DNA of 64,000 nt, from positions 79,305-143,304 of the forward strand of contig NZ_RBZO01000005.1 of assembly GCF_003628445.1 (NCBI RefSeq). The letters are read 5' to 3'. The number at the start of each line of letters is the position of its first letter. Position 1 is the first letter of the stretch. Positions 1-7,916 of the stretch are shown here, piece after piece. Both the position numbers and the translations under genes were made by a program. This DNA comes from Oceanobacillus bengalensis. GTDB lineage: Bacteria > Bacillota > Bacilli > Bacillales > Amphibacillaceae. The notes under the pieces were generated by a model. That model was not told the DNA's origin. It saw only the letters and a list, made by a program, of their open reading frames with translations, and searched no databases.

Positions 1-734
1 TGCTGAAATTCTTCTAATGCCTGCCACAATACCTTCTCATCAAAATCTGGCCATAGTGTATCAGTAAACCAAAATTCTGTATAAGCTGATTGCCATAATA
101 AGAAATTACTCAATCGTTGTTCACCACTTGTTCGTATTAATAAATCAGGATCTTTTTGTCCATTTGTATACAAATAATTGTTAAAAATGTTCTCATCTAA
201 TGCATCTACAGATAGTTTCGAGCAATCCACATCATTCAAAATTTGCTTAATTGCTCTCATGATTTCATATCTACCACCATAGTTTAATGCAAAATTTAAT
301 AATAAACCATCGTTATCTTTCGTCTTATCAATGGCATACTGCACAGCCTCTTTCGTATGACCTGGCAATGCATCAAACTCACCTATCGTTTGAATCTTCA
401 CGTTGTTCTCCATTATTTCAGGTAAATAGATATGGAGGAACTCTTTTGGTAATTTCATTAAGAAGTCTATTTCCGACTTCGGTCGCTTCCAATTTTCCGT
501 TGAGAAAGCATATAATGTTAGAATTTTTACATTAGCTTTTGCAGAGGCTCTTACTACTTTATTTACTGCATGTACCCCTTCTTTATGACCTGCAACCCGT
601 GGAAGTCCTCTTCTTTTTGCCCAGCGCCCATTTCCGTCCATAATAATTGCAACATGTTCTGGTACATGGTCAAGTTCAACATCTGTCTCTTCTTTTTGTT
701 TATTATTTTTTATAAAAGGAAATTTCATCGACAT
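1..734 (-). CDS. uppS: Undecaprenyl diphosphate synthase (cis-prenyltransferase), C-terminus cut by window edge
   Basis: Makes undecaprenyl diphosphate from farnesyl diphosphate and isopentenyl diphosphate, the lipid carrier for peptidoglycan and teichoic acid building blocks. About 244 residues are visible; the family is usually about 250-260, so only the last residues lie beyond base 1. Family motifs are clear: MDGNGRWAKRRG at residues 32-43 with the catalytic Asp33, FSTENWKRP near 85, and RTSGEQRLSNFLLWQSAY near 205. The start is ATG 734 with GGAGGA at 741-746; a second in-frame ATG at 728 is possible. A terminator lies between frr and this gene, so it probably has its own promoter; a TATAAT-like box lies near 800 but no good -35 was found. 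It follows frr as in B. subtilis. Confidence 0.95.
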   Translation of the reverse strand, partial: MSMKFPFIKNNKQKEETDVELDHVPEHVAIIMDGNGRWAKRRGLPRVAGHKEGVHAVNKVVRASAKANVKILTLYAFSTENWKRPKSEIDFLMKLPKEFLHIYLPEIMENNVKIQTIGEFDALPGHTKEAVQYAIDKTKDNDGLLLNFALNYGGRYEIMRAIKQILNDVDCSKLSVDALDENIFNNYLYTNGQKDPDLLIRTSGEQRLSNFLLWQSAYTEFWFTDTLWPDFDEKVLWQALEEFQ

Positions 735-890
735 ATTTTGTCCTCCGAATATTATTGCGTAAATCCCTTCTTTTTAACTTATGATGGAGTTAAACATTAT
801 ATTACGCACTTATAATAACCCACTCATTAAAATAAAAGGGTGACACAATAATTCTTTCATTTAGCATGTGTATCATTTTGCGATGAATGG

Positions 891-918
891 AAAAGCCCCC
901 TTAGAGAAGAGGGCTCTT
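891..918 (-). terminator. Terminator after frr
   Basis: AGCCCTCT pairs with AGGGGGCT (894-901 with 908-915, one G-U pair) around a 6-base loop, followed on the minus strand by a short T run. It ends the rpsB-tsf-pyrH-frr unit before uppS. The T run is short, so termination may be partial. Confidence 0.6.
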
Positions 919-974
919 TTACTTATTCTACACCTTTTTTGATGTTAAATAAAGGCTCAAGCACGAAACCTTGC

Positions 975-1532
975 TTATACTTCCATAATTTCACTTTCTT
1001 TATCTTTTGCAAGTTGATCGATTTTAGCAATATGATTATTTGTTTCTTTTTGAACGTCATCTTGCGCGTTTCTTAATTCATCTTCCGTTAATGCAGCCTT
1101 TTTTTCTTCTTTTTTAAGTTGATCATTCGCATCTCTTCGCACGTTACGTACTTGTACACGATACTCTTCCGCATACTTTCCAACAACTTTAACTAAATCT
1201 TTTCTTCTTTCTTCTGTTAGTGGTGGAATACTTATACGGATAATATTCCCATCATTTGATGGTGATAAACCAAGGTCTGCTTTCTGGATTGCCTTTTCAA
1301 TATCAGAAAGTGCCGTTTTATCATATGGAGTGATAATGAGTGATCTTGCTTCAGGTGCAGAGATATTAGCTAACTGATTAAGTGGTGTAGCTGCACCATA
1401 ATAATCAACATAAACACTATCAAGTAAACTAGGATTTGCACGTCCTGCACGGACTGTTGCAAGACTTTTTGAAAATGCTTGTACTGCTTGCTCCATTTTT
1501 TGACGCATACTTTTCATAATCGCTTCAGACAT
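975..1532 (-). CDS. frr: Ribosome recycling factor
   Basis: RRF splits post-termination 70S complexes together with EF-G. At 185 residues it has the standard family length. The N-terminus runs into the conserved [11 protein letters not shown] segment around residues 29-39 and the middle carries [16 protein letters not shown], both diagnostic of RRF; the C-terminal part is the charged three-helix bundle arm. Start ATG 1532 has GGGGG upstream inside the end of pyrH. Only two bases separate it from the pyrH stop, so translation is probably coupled. Gene order tsf-pyrH-frr is the classic bacterial arrangement. Confidence 0.97.
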   Translation of the reverse strand: MSEAIMKSMRQKMEQAVQAFSKSLATVRAGRANPSLLDSVYVDYYGAATPLNQLANISAPEARSLIITPYDKTALSDIEKAIQKADLGLSPSNDGNIIRISIPPLTEERRKDLVKVVGKYAEEYRVQVRNVRRDANDQLKKEEKKAALTEDELRNAQDDVQKETNNHIAKIDQLAKDKESEIMEV

Positions 1533-1534
1533 GT

Positions 1535-2257
1535 TTATTTCCCCCTTATAGTTGTACCAATGGTTTCACCTTGAACAACTTTTTTAATATTTCCTTCTTC
1601 CGTAATAGAAAATACGATTAATGGTATATCATTATCCATACATAATGATGACGCGGTCGCATCCATTACACCAAGGCCTTCATTCAACATTTCCATATAG
1701 GTAAGTGAATCATATTTAGTAGCATTTTTATCAATTTTCGGATCAGCTGTATAGACTCCATCAACATTATTTTTAGCCATCAATATAACTTCTGCCTCAA
1801 TTTCTGCAGCCCTAAGTGCAGCCGTCGTATCTGTTGAGAAATATGGATTTCCAGTACCAGCTGCAAAAATAACAACACGTTTCTTCTCTAGATGACGTAT
1901 GGCTTTTCTTCTTATGTACGGTTCAGCAACCTGTCTCATTTCGATGCTTGTTTGAACGCGAGATTCGATTCCAATGGTTTCTAGGCCATCTTGAAGCGCT
2001 AGTGAATTCATCACAGTAGCCAACATTCCCATATAATCTGCAGTAGCACGATCCATTCCCATCTCACTACCAACTTTTCCGCGCCAGATATTTCCACCGC
2101 CAACAACGACAGCAACTTCTACACCTAGTTCTGCAACTTCCTTCACTTGGGATGCAATTGATTGAATAATTTTTGGCTCTATACCAAAGCCCTGCTGACC
2201 ACTTAATGCTTCACCACTTAATTTTAACACAATTCTACGGTATCGTGCTGTTGTCAT
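1535..2257 (-). CDS. pyrH: UMP kinase
   Basis: Phosphorylates UMP to UDP in pyrimidine nucleotide synthesis; an amino-acid-kinase-fold hexamer. I place the start at ATG 2257 (240 residues, [18 protein letters not shown]) because GGAGGTT sits just upstream at 2261-2267 and the length matches the family; the longer reading frame to 2338 enters a dispersed repeat. Motifs: KLSGEAL (P loop-like, residues 12-18), [10 protein letters not shown] near 52, and [19 protein letters not shown] near 205. It is separated from tsf by about 280 bases holding a structured repeat, wider than usual for this gene pair. Confidence 0.97.
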   Translation of the reverse strand: MTTARYRRIVLKLSGEALSGQQGFGIEPKIIQSIASQVKEVAELGVEVAVVVGGGNIWRGKVGSEMGMDRATADYMGMLATVMNSLALQDGLETIGIESRVQTSIEMRQVAEPYIRRKAIRHLEKKRVVIFAAGTGNPYFSTDTTAALRAAEIEAEVILMAKNNVDGVYTADPKIDKNATKYDSLTYMEMLNEGLGVMDATASSLCMDNDIPLIVFSITEEGNIKKVVQGETIGTTIRGK

Positions 2258-2337
2258 AATAACCTCCAAAGAAAATTTATCTACTGATACTTTGCCAAAC
2301 ATGTTGAAAAAGGGAACAAAGTTGTCCCCTATTTCCA

Positions 2338-2532
2338 CTCCAGCTACATAGCCCGTGCTGTTAGCGATTCTCCCCTTACTCCGTACGTTAACAGTCCGAC
2401 TTGTCGAACTTCCTTAACCACTATGGTTCCAAAGAGTTTCCTTTATATCCTACGTAGGAATGTTCGATTTTATCGAATCCCAACACACCTAGGGAAAGTC
2501 CTTACGCAGATTAACGGGCACTTCCGCTTTCG
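2338..2532. repeat. Dispersed stem-loop repeat, family I, copy a
   Basis: Occupies the tsf-pyrH gap. It matches a second copy at 55917-56173 over several blocks, including GAACTTCCTTAACCA, TTTCCTTTAT and GCGGGCACTT-like ends. It contains a 12-base perfect palindrome TCCTACGTAGGA (2448-2459) and the hairpin TTCGA-TTTTA-TCGAA (2463-2477). No reading frame is conserved between the copies, so it acts as DNA or RNA structure rather than protein. Its end lies only a few bases beyond the tsf stop. Confidence 0.7.
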
Positions 2533-2536
2533 TTAT

Positions 2537-3421
2537 TTACTTTTTAATTTGACTCATAACTTCTTCTGCAAAGTTCTCTTCGCGTTTTTCCATTCCTTCG
2601 CCTACTTCATAACGAACAAATGATTGAACGGTAGCACCTTTGCTTGCAATATATTTTTTAACTTTTTGATCTGGATCTTTAACAAAATCTTGATCTAGTA
2701 AACAAATTTCTTGGAAGAATTTATTTAAACGGCCTTCAACCATTTTTTCAACAATATTTTCAGGCTTGCCTTCGTTTAATGCTTGTTGTTTTAATATTTC
2801 ACGCTCATGATTCACTTCTTCTTCACTAACTGCATCACGTGACACATATCGAGGATTTACAGCTGCAATATGCATAGCAATGTCTTTAGCAACCTGTTCT
2901 TCTGTTGTGCCTTCTAACACCGTTAATACACCAATACGTCCACCCATGTGAAGGTACGAACCGAATGAATCATTATCTGTTTTCGTATAGATTGTGAAAC
3001 GTCTTAAAGAAATTTTTTCTCCAATTTTAGAGATAGCTGAATTAATATAAGTCTCAACTACTTCACCTTCACCATTAAGCTTTTGAGTAAGTGCTTCTTC
3101 AACCGTTGCTGGCTTTTGACTTAATAAATGCTTTGCTAAATCGGATAGTAGGTTTTTGAATTGGTCATTTTTTGTAACAAAATCTGTTTCACAGTTAACT
3201 TCAATTAGAACTGCCTCATTATTATCAACTTCTATGTAAGTTGAACCTTCTGCAGCGATACGATCAGCTTTTTTAGCAGCTTTAGCAATCCCTTTTTCAC
3301 GCAAGAAGTCAATTGCTTTATCGATGTCACCATCTACTTCTTGAAGTGCTTTCTTACAATCCATCATTCCCGCACCAGTTTTTTCACGTAGTTCTTTAAC
3401 CATTTTTGCAGTAATTGCCAT
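2537..3421 (-). CDS. tsf: Elongation factor Ts
   Basis: Guanine-nucleotide exchange factor for EF-Tu. At 294 residues it has the usual Bacillus length. The N-terminal UBA-like domain carries [19 protein letters not shown] (residues 8-26), and the EF-Tu-contacting CETDFVTKN motif follows near residue 77. Start ATG 3421 has AAGGAGG a few bases upstream. It follows rpsB, with a strong hairpin between the two genes that may tune the S2 to EF-Ts ratio. Confidence 0.98.
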   Translation of the reverse strand: MAITAKMVKELREKTGAGMMDCKKALQEVDGDIDKAIDFLREKGIAKAAKKADRIAAEGSTYIEVDNNEAVLIEVNCETDFVTKNDQFKNLLSDLAKHLLSQKPATVEEALTQKLNGEGEVVETYINSAISKIGEKISLRRFTIYTKTDNDSFGSYLHMGGRIGVLTVLEGTTEEQVAKDIAMHIAAVNPRYVSRDAVSEEEVNHEREILKQQALNEGKPENIVEKMVEGRLNKFFQEICLLDQDFVKDPDQKVKKYIASKGATVQSFVRYEVGEGMEKREENFAEEVMSQIKK

Positions 3422-3458
3422 GATTATTTCCTCCTTAAATCTACATTGATTTTTCTTT

Positions 3459-3498
3459 TAAAAAAGGTGATAAAAGGCTCTTATCCTCTTATCACCTT
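3459..3498 (-). terminator. Intergenic terminator-like hairpin between rpsB and tsf
   Basis: AAGGTGATAA (3464-3473 on plus) pairs perfectly with TTATCACCTT (3489-3498) around a 15-base loop and is followed on the minus strand by Ts. I see no good promoter between it and tsf, so it probably terminates or attenuates part of the rpsB transcripts, with read-through feeding tsf, pyrH and frr. Confidence 0.75.
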
Positions 3499-3508
3499 AA
3501 GCATCAAA

Positions 3509-4252
3509 TTATTCTCCAGCTGAAACTGTTTCTGTTTCTTCTGTAGCAGCTTGGACTTCTTCTGTTTCTTCGCCTTGTTTCACTTCTAAAATAGCATCAG
3601 CCATTTTTGAAGTTAAAAGTTTTACCGCACGAATTGCATCGTCATTCGCTGGGATTACATAATCGATTTCATCAGGATCACAGTTTGTATCTACAATTCC
3701 GATAATAGGAATATTTAATTTGTGCGCTTCAGCAATAGCAATGCGCTCTTTACGTGGATCAATTACAAATAAAGCATCTGGAAGACGATCCATTTCTTTA
3801 ATTCCACCTAAGAATTTCACAAGACGTTCTTTTTCTTTTAAAAGATTTACTACTTCTTTTTTAGGAAGTACTTCAAAAGTTCCGTCTTCTTCCATACGTT
3901 CAATATCCTTCAAACGGTTAATACGTTTACGGATTGTTTCGAAGTTTGTAAGTGTACCACCCAACCAACGTTGGTTAACATAGTACATACCAGAACGAAT
4001 TGCTTCATCGCGAACAGAGTCTTGAGCTTGTTTTTTCGTACCAACGAAAAGAATGGTACCACCATTAGCTGCAATATCTTTTACGACATTGTACGCTTCA
4101 TCAACCTTTTTCACTGTTTTTTGTAGGTCGATAATATAAATACCGTTACGTTCTGTGAAGATATATTTTTTCATCTTCGGATTCCAACGGCGAGTCTGAT
4201 GTCCAAAATGTACACCAGCTTCTAAAAGTTGTTTCATAGAAATTGCTGACAT
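3509..4252 (-). CDS. rpsB: 30S ribosomal protein S2
   Basis: Late-assembling small-subunit protein at the head-body junction. The 247 residues start [27 protein letters not shown], with the S2 signature [11 protein letters not shown] at 13-23, and include the second signature [13 protein letters not shown] near 156-168. The acidic C-terminal tail ([21 protein letters not shown]) is typical of Gram-positive S2. SD GGAGG lies just upstream of ATG 4252. It heads the rpsB-tsf-pyrH-frr unit, with its own promoter candidate at 4407-4435. Confidence 0.98.
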   Translation of the reverse strand: MSAISMKQLLEAGVHFGHQTRRWNPKMKKYIFTERNGIYIIDLQKTVKKVDEAYNVVKDIAANGGTILFVGTKKQAQDSVRDEAIRSGMYYVNQRWLGGTLTNFETIRKRINRLKDIERMEEDGTFEVLPKKEVVNLLKEKERLVKFLGGIKEMDRLPDALFVIDPRKERIAIAEAHKLNIPIIGIVDTNCDPDEIDYVIPANDDAIRAVKLLTSKMADAILEVKQGEETEEVQAATEETETVSAGE

Positions 4253-4396
4253 AATATTTCCTCCTAAATGGTTTTTTTCCTCCGTTTAGATCATCTTCAT
4301 ATAGAGACCATCAGACATGTGACGGCACCACCAACATGAATTACTAAACGTGTGTATTTCTTACTTATTTATTTGTTTTCAAATAAAAGTATTTAC

Positions 4397-4429
4397 ACCA
4401 GAAGTTAATATATCATATTGCCTTCTGGT
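4397..4429 (-). terminator. Hairpin at the end of the fla/che operon
   Basis: ACCAGAAG (4397-4404) and CTTCTGGT (4422-4429) form a perfect 8-bp stem with a 17-base loop just after the swrB stop. There is no clean T run directly after it on the minus strand, so it may be a weak terminator or act on mRNA 3' stability. It overlaps the rpsB promoter candidate. Confidence 0.45.
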
Positions 4430-4435
4430 AATCAA
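4407..4435 (-). promoter_or_regulatory. Sigma-A promoter candidate for rpsB
   Basis: On the minus strand TTGATT (4430-4435) and TATATT (4407-4412) are separated by 17 bases. The transcript would carry a leader of about 150 bases before rpsB. The spacer and -35 box coincide with the hairpin that follows swrB. Confidence 0.5.
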
Positions 4436-4442
4436 GTTAAAT

Positions 4443-4871
4443 CTACATATTTCTATTTAAATTGATAATAAGTTCTGCTTCGGTTTTTCCACAATCTAAT
4501 TTCTTGGCTATTTCAGTAACTGATAGCCCTTGGTGATATAGCCCTAGAACTTTTGATTCCAAAGAAGCTTCAACGTAATCCTGAACGACATCTTCCTTAA
4601 ACGGGACTGGTACTTCCTCTTCAATTGTAACATCTAGTTTTGTACCCGCTGAGTCAGGTAATGACACTTCTTTATTCGATGCTTTTTCATTCAATGTATT
4701 TTGTAAACGCTTATTTTCATCTTTTATTTCTTGAACATATGACTTAAGAAGGTCATTAATCTCACTGGAATCTGTATTCTTCAGTGATTGGATCTGCCAA
4801 TATAATTGAATAATGATATAGATAGCTATGATATGTAACAAGAAACTAACAATAAATAAGAAAGATGTCAT
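4443..4871 (-). CDS. swrB: SwrB-like membrane protein at the end of the fla/che operon (YlxL)
   Basis: Small single-pass protein. From ATG 4871 (142 residues) it begins MTSFLFIVSFLLHIIAIYII, an N-terminal membrane segment. A coiled-coil region follows, then a C-terminal helix-turn-helix-like stretch, VLGLYHQGLSVTEIAKKLDCGKTEAELIINL. B. subtilis SwrB, at the same locus after sigD, has this architecture and promotes flagellar export apparatus assembly and sigma-D activity. I prefer ATG 4871 to the longer frame from 4916 because AAGGG lies upstream and the membrane segment then becomes N-terminal. The call rests on position and architecture; SwrB sequences diverge quickly. Confidence 0.75.
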   Translation of the reverse strand: MTSFLFIVSFLLHIIAIYIIIQLYWQIQSLKNTDSSEINDLLKSYVQEIKDENKRLQNTLNEKASNKEVSLPDSAGTKLDVTIEEEVPVPFKEDVVQDYVEASLESKVLGLYHQGLSVTEIAKKLDCGKTEAELIINLNRNM

Positions 4872-4899
4872 TAAAATAATCCCTTCTAACCCTAATCTT

Positions 4900-5202
4900 T
4901 TAACCGTTAAAATCAATGTGATTTCCTAAATAAGGATGCATTAACCTCTCATCGTTATCCTCTGATTTTAATTCGTTTTCTTTCTTGTCATCCTGGTCGC
5001 TTTTGTTTTCTTTCTTCAAGTGCATTTTCTGTAATTCTTCTGTTTCACTAATACGCTTTCTTTTTAACTCTTCCTGTTTCAATCCGACAGCAGCAAGCAA
5101 ATCTTGATGATATTGATTTTGTTTCTGTAATTGCTCACTGAGTTTTCCTGCATCTTGTGTTCTGGGAAGCGCAACTTGCAACTCTACTAGTTTTAAACTC
5201 AA
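4900..5202 (-). CDS. Small hydrophilic protein of unknown function between sigD and swrB
   Basis: A 100-residue, strongly charged protein starting at TTG 5202 with GGGAGTGA upstream. Residues 1-30 (LKLVELQVALPRTQDAGKLS) look like a conserved helix; the rest is Lys/Glu/Asp-rich and probably disordered, ending MHPYLGNHIDFNG. It has no membrane segment or recognisable enzyme motif. It is the penultimate gene of the fla/che operon, after sigD and before swrB, where B. subtilis has no counterpart that I know. A flagellar or sigma-D-related role is only inferred from position. Confidence 0.7.
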   Translation of the reverse strand: MSLKLVELQVALPRTQDAGKLSEQLQKQNQYHQDLLAAVGLKQEELKRKRISETEELQKMHLKKENKSDQDDKKENELKSEDNDERLMHPYLGNHIDFNG

Positions 5203-5282
5203 GTTAGAATCACTCCCGTATATTTGGAATGCTTAATGAAGGACCTTTAAAAGCATCCTACTAATTGGCCCCTCAAGGAAAA

Positions 5283-6053
5283 TCAAACTTTACTTAATGC
5301 TTTCCTTATTTTAAATATTGCTTTTTTATGGATTTGTGAAATTCTTGAAGTTGTTAAATCAAGTACTTGCCCTATTTCTGTAAAGGTTAATTCATCAAAA
5401 TAAAATAAACTTACAACAAGTTGTTCTTTTTCATTTAACGCTTTAATACTCGCAACCAACTCATCTTTTACTTCTTTCTGAACCACTTTACTTTCAGGAT
5501 TTTCCTTAGGGCTATCAGGAAGGGAATATCCAATACCCTCTCTAACCCCTTCTCTTGAACCACTCTTTGGTTTCTCCTCAATGGAGAGAACATTTGCAAA
5601 TAACCCATCTTTTACAACCTGCTCCACTTCTCCAGGGGATATTCCAACTAATTCTGCAATTTCCTCAGAGCTTGGTGATCGTTGATTTTTTTGTTCCAAT
5701 TGTTGATGTGCTTTTTCTACTTTCTTTACCTTTTCTCGAAGTGATCGTGGGAGCCAGTCTTCTTTTCTTAATCCATCAATGATCGCACCACGAATTCGTA
5801 TGGATGCATAGGTATCAAATTTCAAATCACGATTCGGTTCAAATTTTTTGAGCGCATCATATAGCCCGATAAGGCCTAAGCTTCTAATATCTTCTTTGCT
5901 TACACTGTTAGGAAGATGACTAGAAATCCTCTCTACATGAAAGCTCACTAAATAATGATAGTTTGCGATTAATTCATTGGCTGCATGATTGCTTCTATTA
6001 TTTATCCATTCATTCCAAAGCTCTTGTTCTAGAGGAGTATTCGTATTTACCAT
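5283..6053 (-). CDS. sigD: Flagellar sigma factor sigma-D (FliA/WhiG class)
   Basis: RNA polymerase sigma factor for late flagellar, motility and autolysin genes. The 256 residues show sigma region 2 (LIANYHYLVSFHVERI near 23-38, then GLIGLYDALKKFEPNR), a region 3 helix (SSEEIAELVGISPGEVEQV), and region 4 with a helix-turn-helix (LTFTEIGQVLDLTTSRISQI near 222-241). Start ATG 6053 is preceded by AAGGAGGAG. Its place near the end of the fla/che operon matches B. subtilis, where distance from the promoter limits SigD level. Its likely targets in this window include the rnhB-ylqG-ylqH promoter. Confidence 0.96.
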   Translation of the reverse strand: MVNTNTPLEQELWNEWINNRSNHAANELIANYHYLVSFHVERISSHLPNSVSKEDIRSLGLIGLYDALKKFEPNRDLKFDTYASIRIRGAIIDGLRKEDWLPRSLREKVKKVEKAHQQLEQKNQRSPSSEEIAELVGISPGEVEQVVKDGLFANVLSIEEKPKSGSREGVREGIGYSLPDSPKENPESKVVQKEVKDELVASIKALNEKEQLVVSLFYFDELTFTEIGQVLDLTTSRISQIHKKAIFKIRKALSKV

Positions 6054-6092
6054 ATTGTATTTTCTCCTCCTTCATCCTTGTAATTATAGGAT

Positions 6093-6143
6093 GTTCAAAA
6101 AGTCTCGAAAAATGACACGTGCTTTGTATCTTCCTTTTTGAAC
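6093..6143 (-). other. Inverted repeat upstream of sigD
   Basis: GTTCAAAAAG (6093-6102) and CTTTTTGAAC (6134-6143) are perfect 10-base inverted repeats around 31 bases in the 107-base cheD-sigD gap, about 40 bases before the sigD start. The gap is large for this otherwise tightly packed operon. It could affect sigD mRNA processing or be a relic of a small repeat. Confidence 0.5.
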
Positions 6144-6160
6144 GAACGATTAGCATTTGA

Positions 6161-6658
6161 TTAGATATAGAATTCGTCTTTATTTACTTTACGAATTTTT
6201 AACATAGATGTACTTGGATCGAATTCAATTGTTCTCCCCACATTTCCAGCAACATCTGAAGATAAGATTGGAATTTGGTTTTCTTTTAAAACCAATTGAA
6301 CAGCTTCTATATTTCTTGCACCAATTCGCATTATATCAGAGGTTGAAGTGAAGTTGAACATTTGTGCCCCTCCGGCTATTTTTGCCTTTAAAGCATATTT
6401 TCTTGCTCCTCTTTTTAAGAGTTTATCAATTAATATGGGTACAGCTGTATCAGCAAATTTATATGTATTGAAATTCGCTTGTTTGGCAAGCTTGGAATCT
6501 GGAAGAAGAACATGCGATAATCCAGCTACTTTCTTTGTCGGATCATAAATAACAACCCCAACACAGGACCCAAGTCCTGAGGTTCGAATAATGTCTGGTG
6601 CTGTAACAAGGTTTAAATCAGCAATACCTACTTTTACAATTGTTTTTGTATCATTCAT
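6161..6658 (-). CDS. cheD: Chemoreceptor glutamine deamidase CheD
   Basis: Deamidates glutamines on chemoreceptors and binds CheC to stimulate its CheY-P phosphatase activity. At 165 residues it has normal length. The catalytic Cys lies in TSGLGSCVGVVIYD (residues 26-39), the His in LSHVLLPDS (48-56), and KIAGGAQMF follows near 92-100. The start overlaps cheC by 8 bases, indicating translational coupling. CheC and CheD are the expected adaptation pair of the Bacillus-type chemotaxis system. Confidence 0.95.
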   Translation of the reverse strand: MNDTKTIVKVGIADLNLVTAPDIIRTSGLGSCVGVVIYDPTKKVAGLSHVLLPDSKLAKQANFNTYKFADTAVPILIDKLLKRGARKYALKAKIAGGAQMFNFTSTSDIMRIGARNIEAVQLVLKENQIPILSSDVAGNVGRTIEFDPSTSMLKIRKVNKDEFYI

Positions 6659-7283
6659 CTGTCTTTATACCTAGCGCGTGAAATAATTTAGGCAATGTTT
6701 CGGGCTCTGGTAATAAAAAGAAATTCCCATGTATGCCATCACCTAAATCACTACTTATCCTTGTATCTATAATGATAGCGTAGTCTGATACTTGCGATAT
6801 TTCGAGCAAACCGACTGTTAAGACAGCACCAGCCATGTCAATACTTAAATAAGGTACAGAAGGTTGCATGTTTATGTTTGTAAAATCAGATAATGCTGTT
6901 AGATAGGAACCTGTAACAATATTTCCTATTTCTTGTAAAGCTGATATTGCCATCTCATTGCTTTCCTCATCATTTAAAAATGAGAAATCATCTTCATTTA
7001 TGATTTTCTTTATAAGTGCTTCCGCTTCCTCAAGAGAGAGAATAAAGTAAACTGTTCCAAGTACATCCCCCTTAATTTGGAATAGCATTGCAACAATGGT
7101 TTCCTCAGGTCCACCAATTAATTCCATCATTTCATCGTAACCGACAATTTTTACTGAAGGTACCTGCATATCGATCTTTTTATTAACTAATTTTGACATG
7201 GAAGTAGCTGCATTACCGGCCCCGATATTTCCAATTTCACGTAGAGCATCTTTTTCTATACTTGACAAACTTTCATATTTCAT
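6651..7283 (-). CDS. cheC: CheY-P phosphatase CheC
   Basis: Dephosphorylates CheY-P and partners with CheD. The 210-residue protein holds both phosphatase motifs of the CheC/FliY/CheX family: ALREIGNIGAGNAATSMSKL (13-32) and ALQEIGNIVTGSYLTALSD (113-131), each with the Glu and Asn expected of an active centre. Two active sites are typical of CheC. Start ATG 7283 lies four bases after the cheW stop codon. The C-terminus overlaps cheD. Confidence 0.95.
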   Translation of the reverse strand: MKYESLSSIEKDALREIGNIGAGNAATSMSKLVNKKIDMQVPSVKIVGYDEMMELIGGPEETIVAMLFQIKGDVLGTVYFILSLEEAEALIKKIINEDDFSFLNDEESNEMAISALQEIGNIVTGSYLTALSDFTNINMQPSVPYLSIDMAGAVLTVGLLEISQVSDYAIIIDTRISSDLGDGIHGNFFLLPEPETLPKLFHALGIKTDE

Positions 7284-7287
7284 TCGT

Positions 7288-7752
7288 TTATCCTTCTAAC
7301 ATTTCTTGGAGGTTTTCATTTTTTAATACTTTATTTAGGTTAAGCAAAATAAGAAGTCGGTTGTCAATCTGAACAACACCATCAATATAATCCACATGAA
7401 CAGAATCAATTACCTCAGGAGCAGGCTCAATTTTGCGGGTAGGGATATCGATAACATCATTGGCAGAATCAACAATTAATCCAACCTCCATATCATCTAA
7501 ATAAACAATAATGATACGAGTAGATTCATTCATCTCAGCGTTGCCCATTCCAAAGCGATGTCTTAAGTCAATAACTGGTGTTACCACCCCACGCAAATTA
7601 ATTACACCCTTCACATATTTTGGTGTTTGAGGCACGCGGGTAATTGGAATACTTCTTTCAATAGAGCCAACTTGCTCCACACTTACAGCGTACTCTTCAT
7701 CTTTCAATTGAAATACGATTACCTTCTGTTCCATTAATTGTTCGTTTTCCAT
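7288..7752 (-). CDS. cheW: Chemotaxis coupling protein CheW
   Basis: Adaptor linking chemoreceptors to the CheA kinase. The 154 residues form one CheW domain with the conserved VKGVINLRGVVTPVIDLR (residues 46-63) and VDSANDVIDI near 98. SD AAAGGAG precedes ATG 7752. The gene normally following CheA is here preceded by cheB and a 164-base noncoding gap; no cheA sequence lies between them. CheW needs a CheA partner, so one should exist elsewhere if this chemotaxis system works. Confidence 0.95.
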   Translation of the reverse strand: MENEQLMEQKVIVFQLKDEEYAVSVEQVGSIERSIPITRVPQTPKYVKGVINLRGVVTPVIDLRHRFGMGNAEMNESTRIIIVYLDDMEVGLIVDSANDVIDIPTRKIEPAPEVIDSVHVDYIDGVVQIDNRLLILLNLNKVLKNENLQEMLEG

Positions 7753-7916
7753 TCTTACATCTCCTTTGCTATTTGTTTGTAGAAAGCTGTGTCTATTTAA
7801 TTGTTGCTTCTTTCACTGTATTGAAATTTAATTAGTAGTTGATATAGCTTATATCAATTGCGATTAAAAAAGTGAAAAGCGCCTTGTATCACATTTCGTT
7901 CCCGAACTAAACTGTT
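7753..7916. other. Gap at the expected cheA position, with an inverted repeat
   Basis: B. subtilis carries the roughly 2-kb cheA gene between cheB and cheW. Here 164 AT-rich bases separate the two and no CheA-like peptide can be read in any frame. The gap contains a perfect inverted repeat TTGATATA-GCT-TATATCAA (7839-7857). I see no terminator T run and no convincing promoter. Confidence 0.75.

Noticed and set aside
2258..2338. 27-residue N-terminal extension of PyrH
   Set aside because: The extension has no SD and reaches the repeat; ATG 2257 with GGAGGTT gives the normal 240-residue protein.
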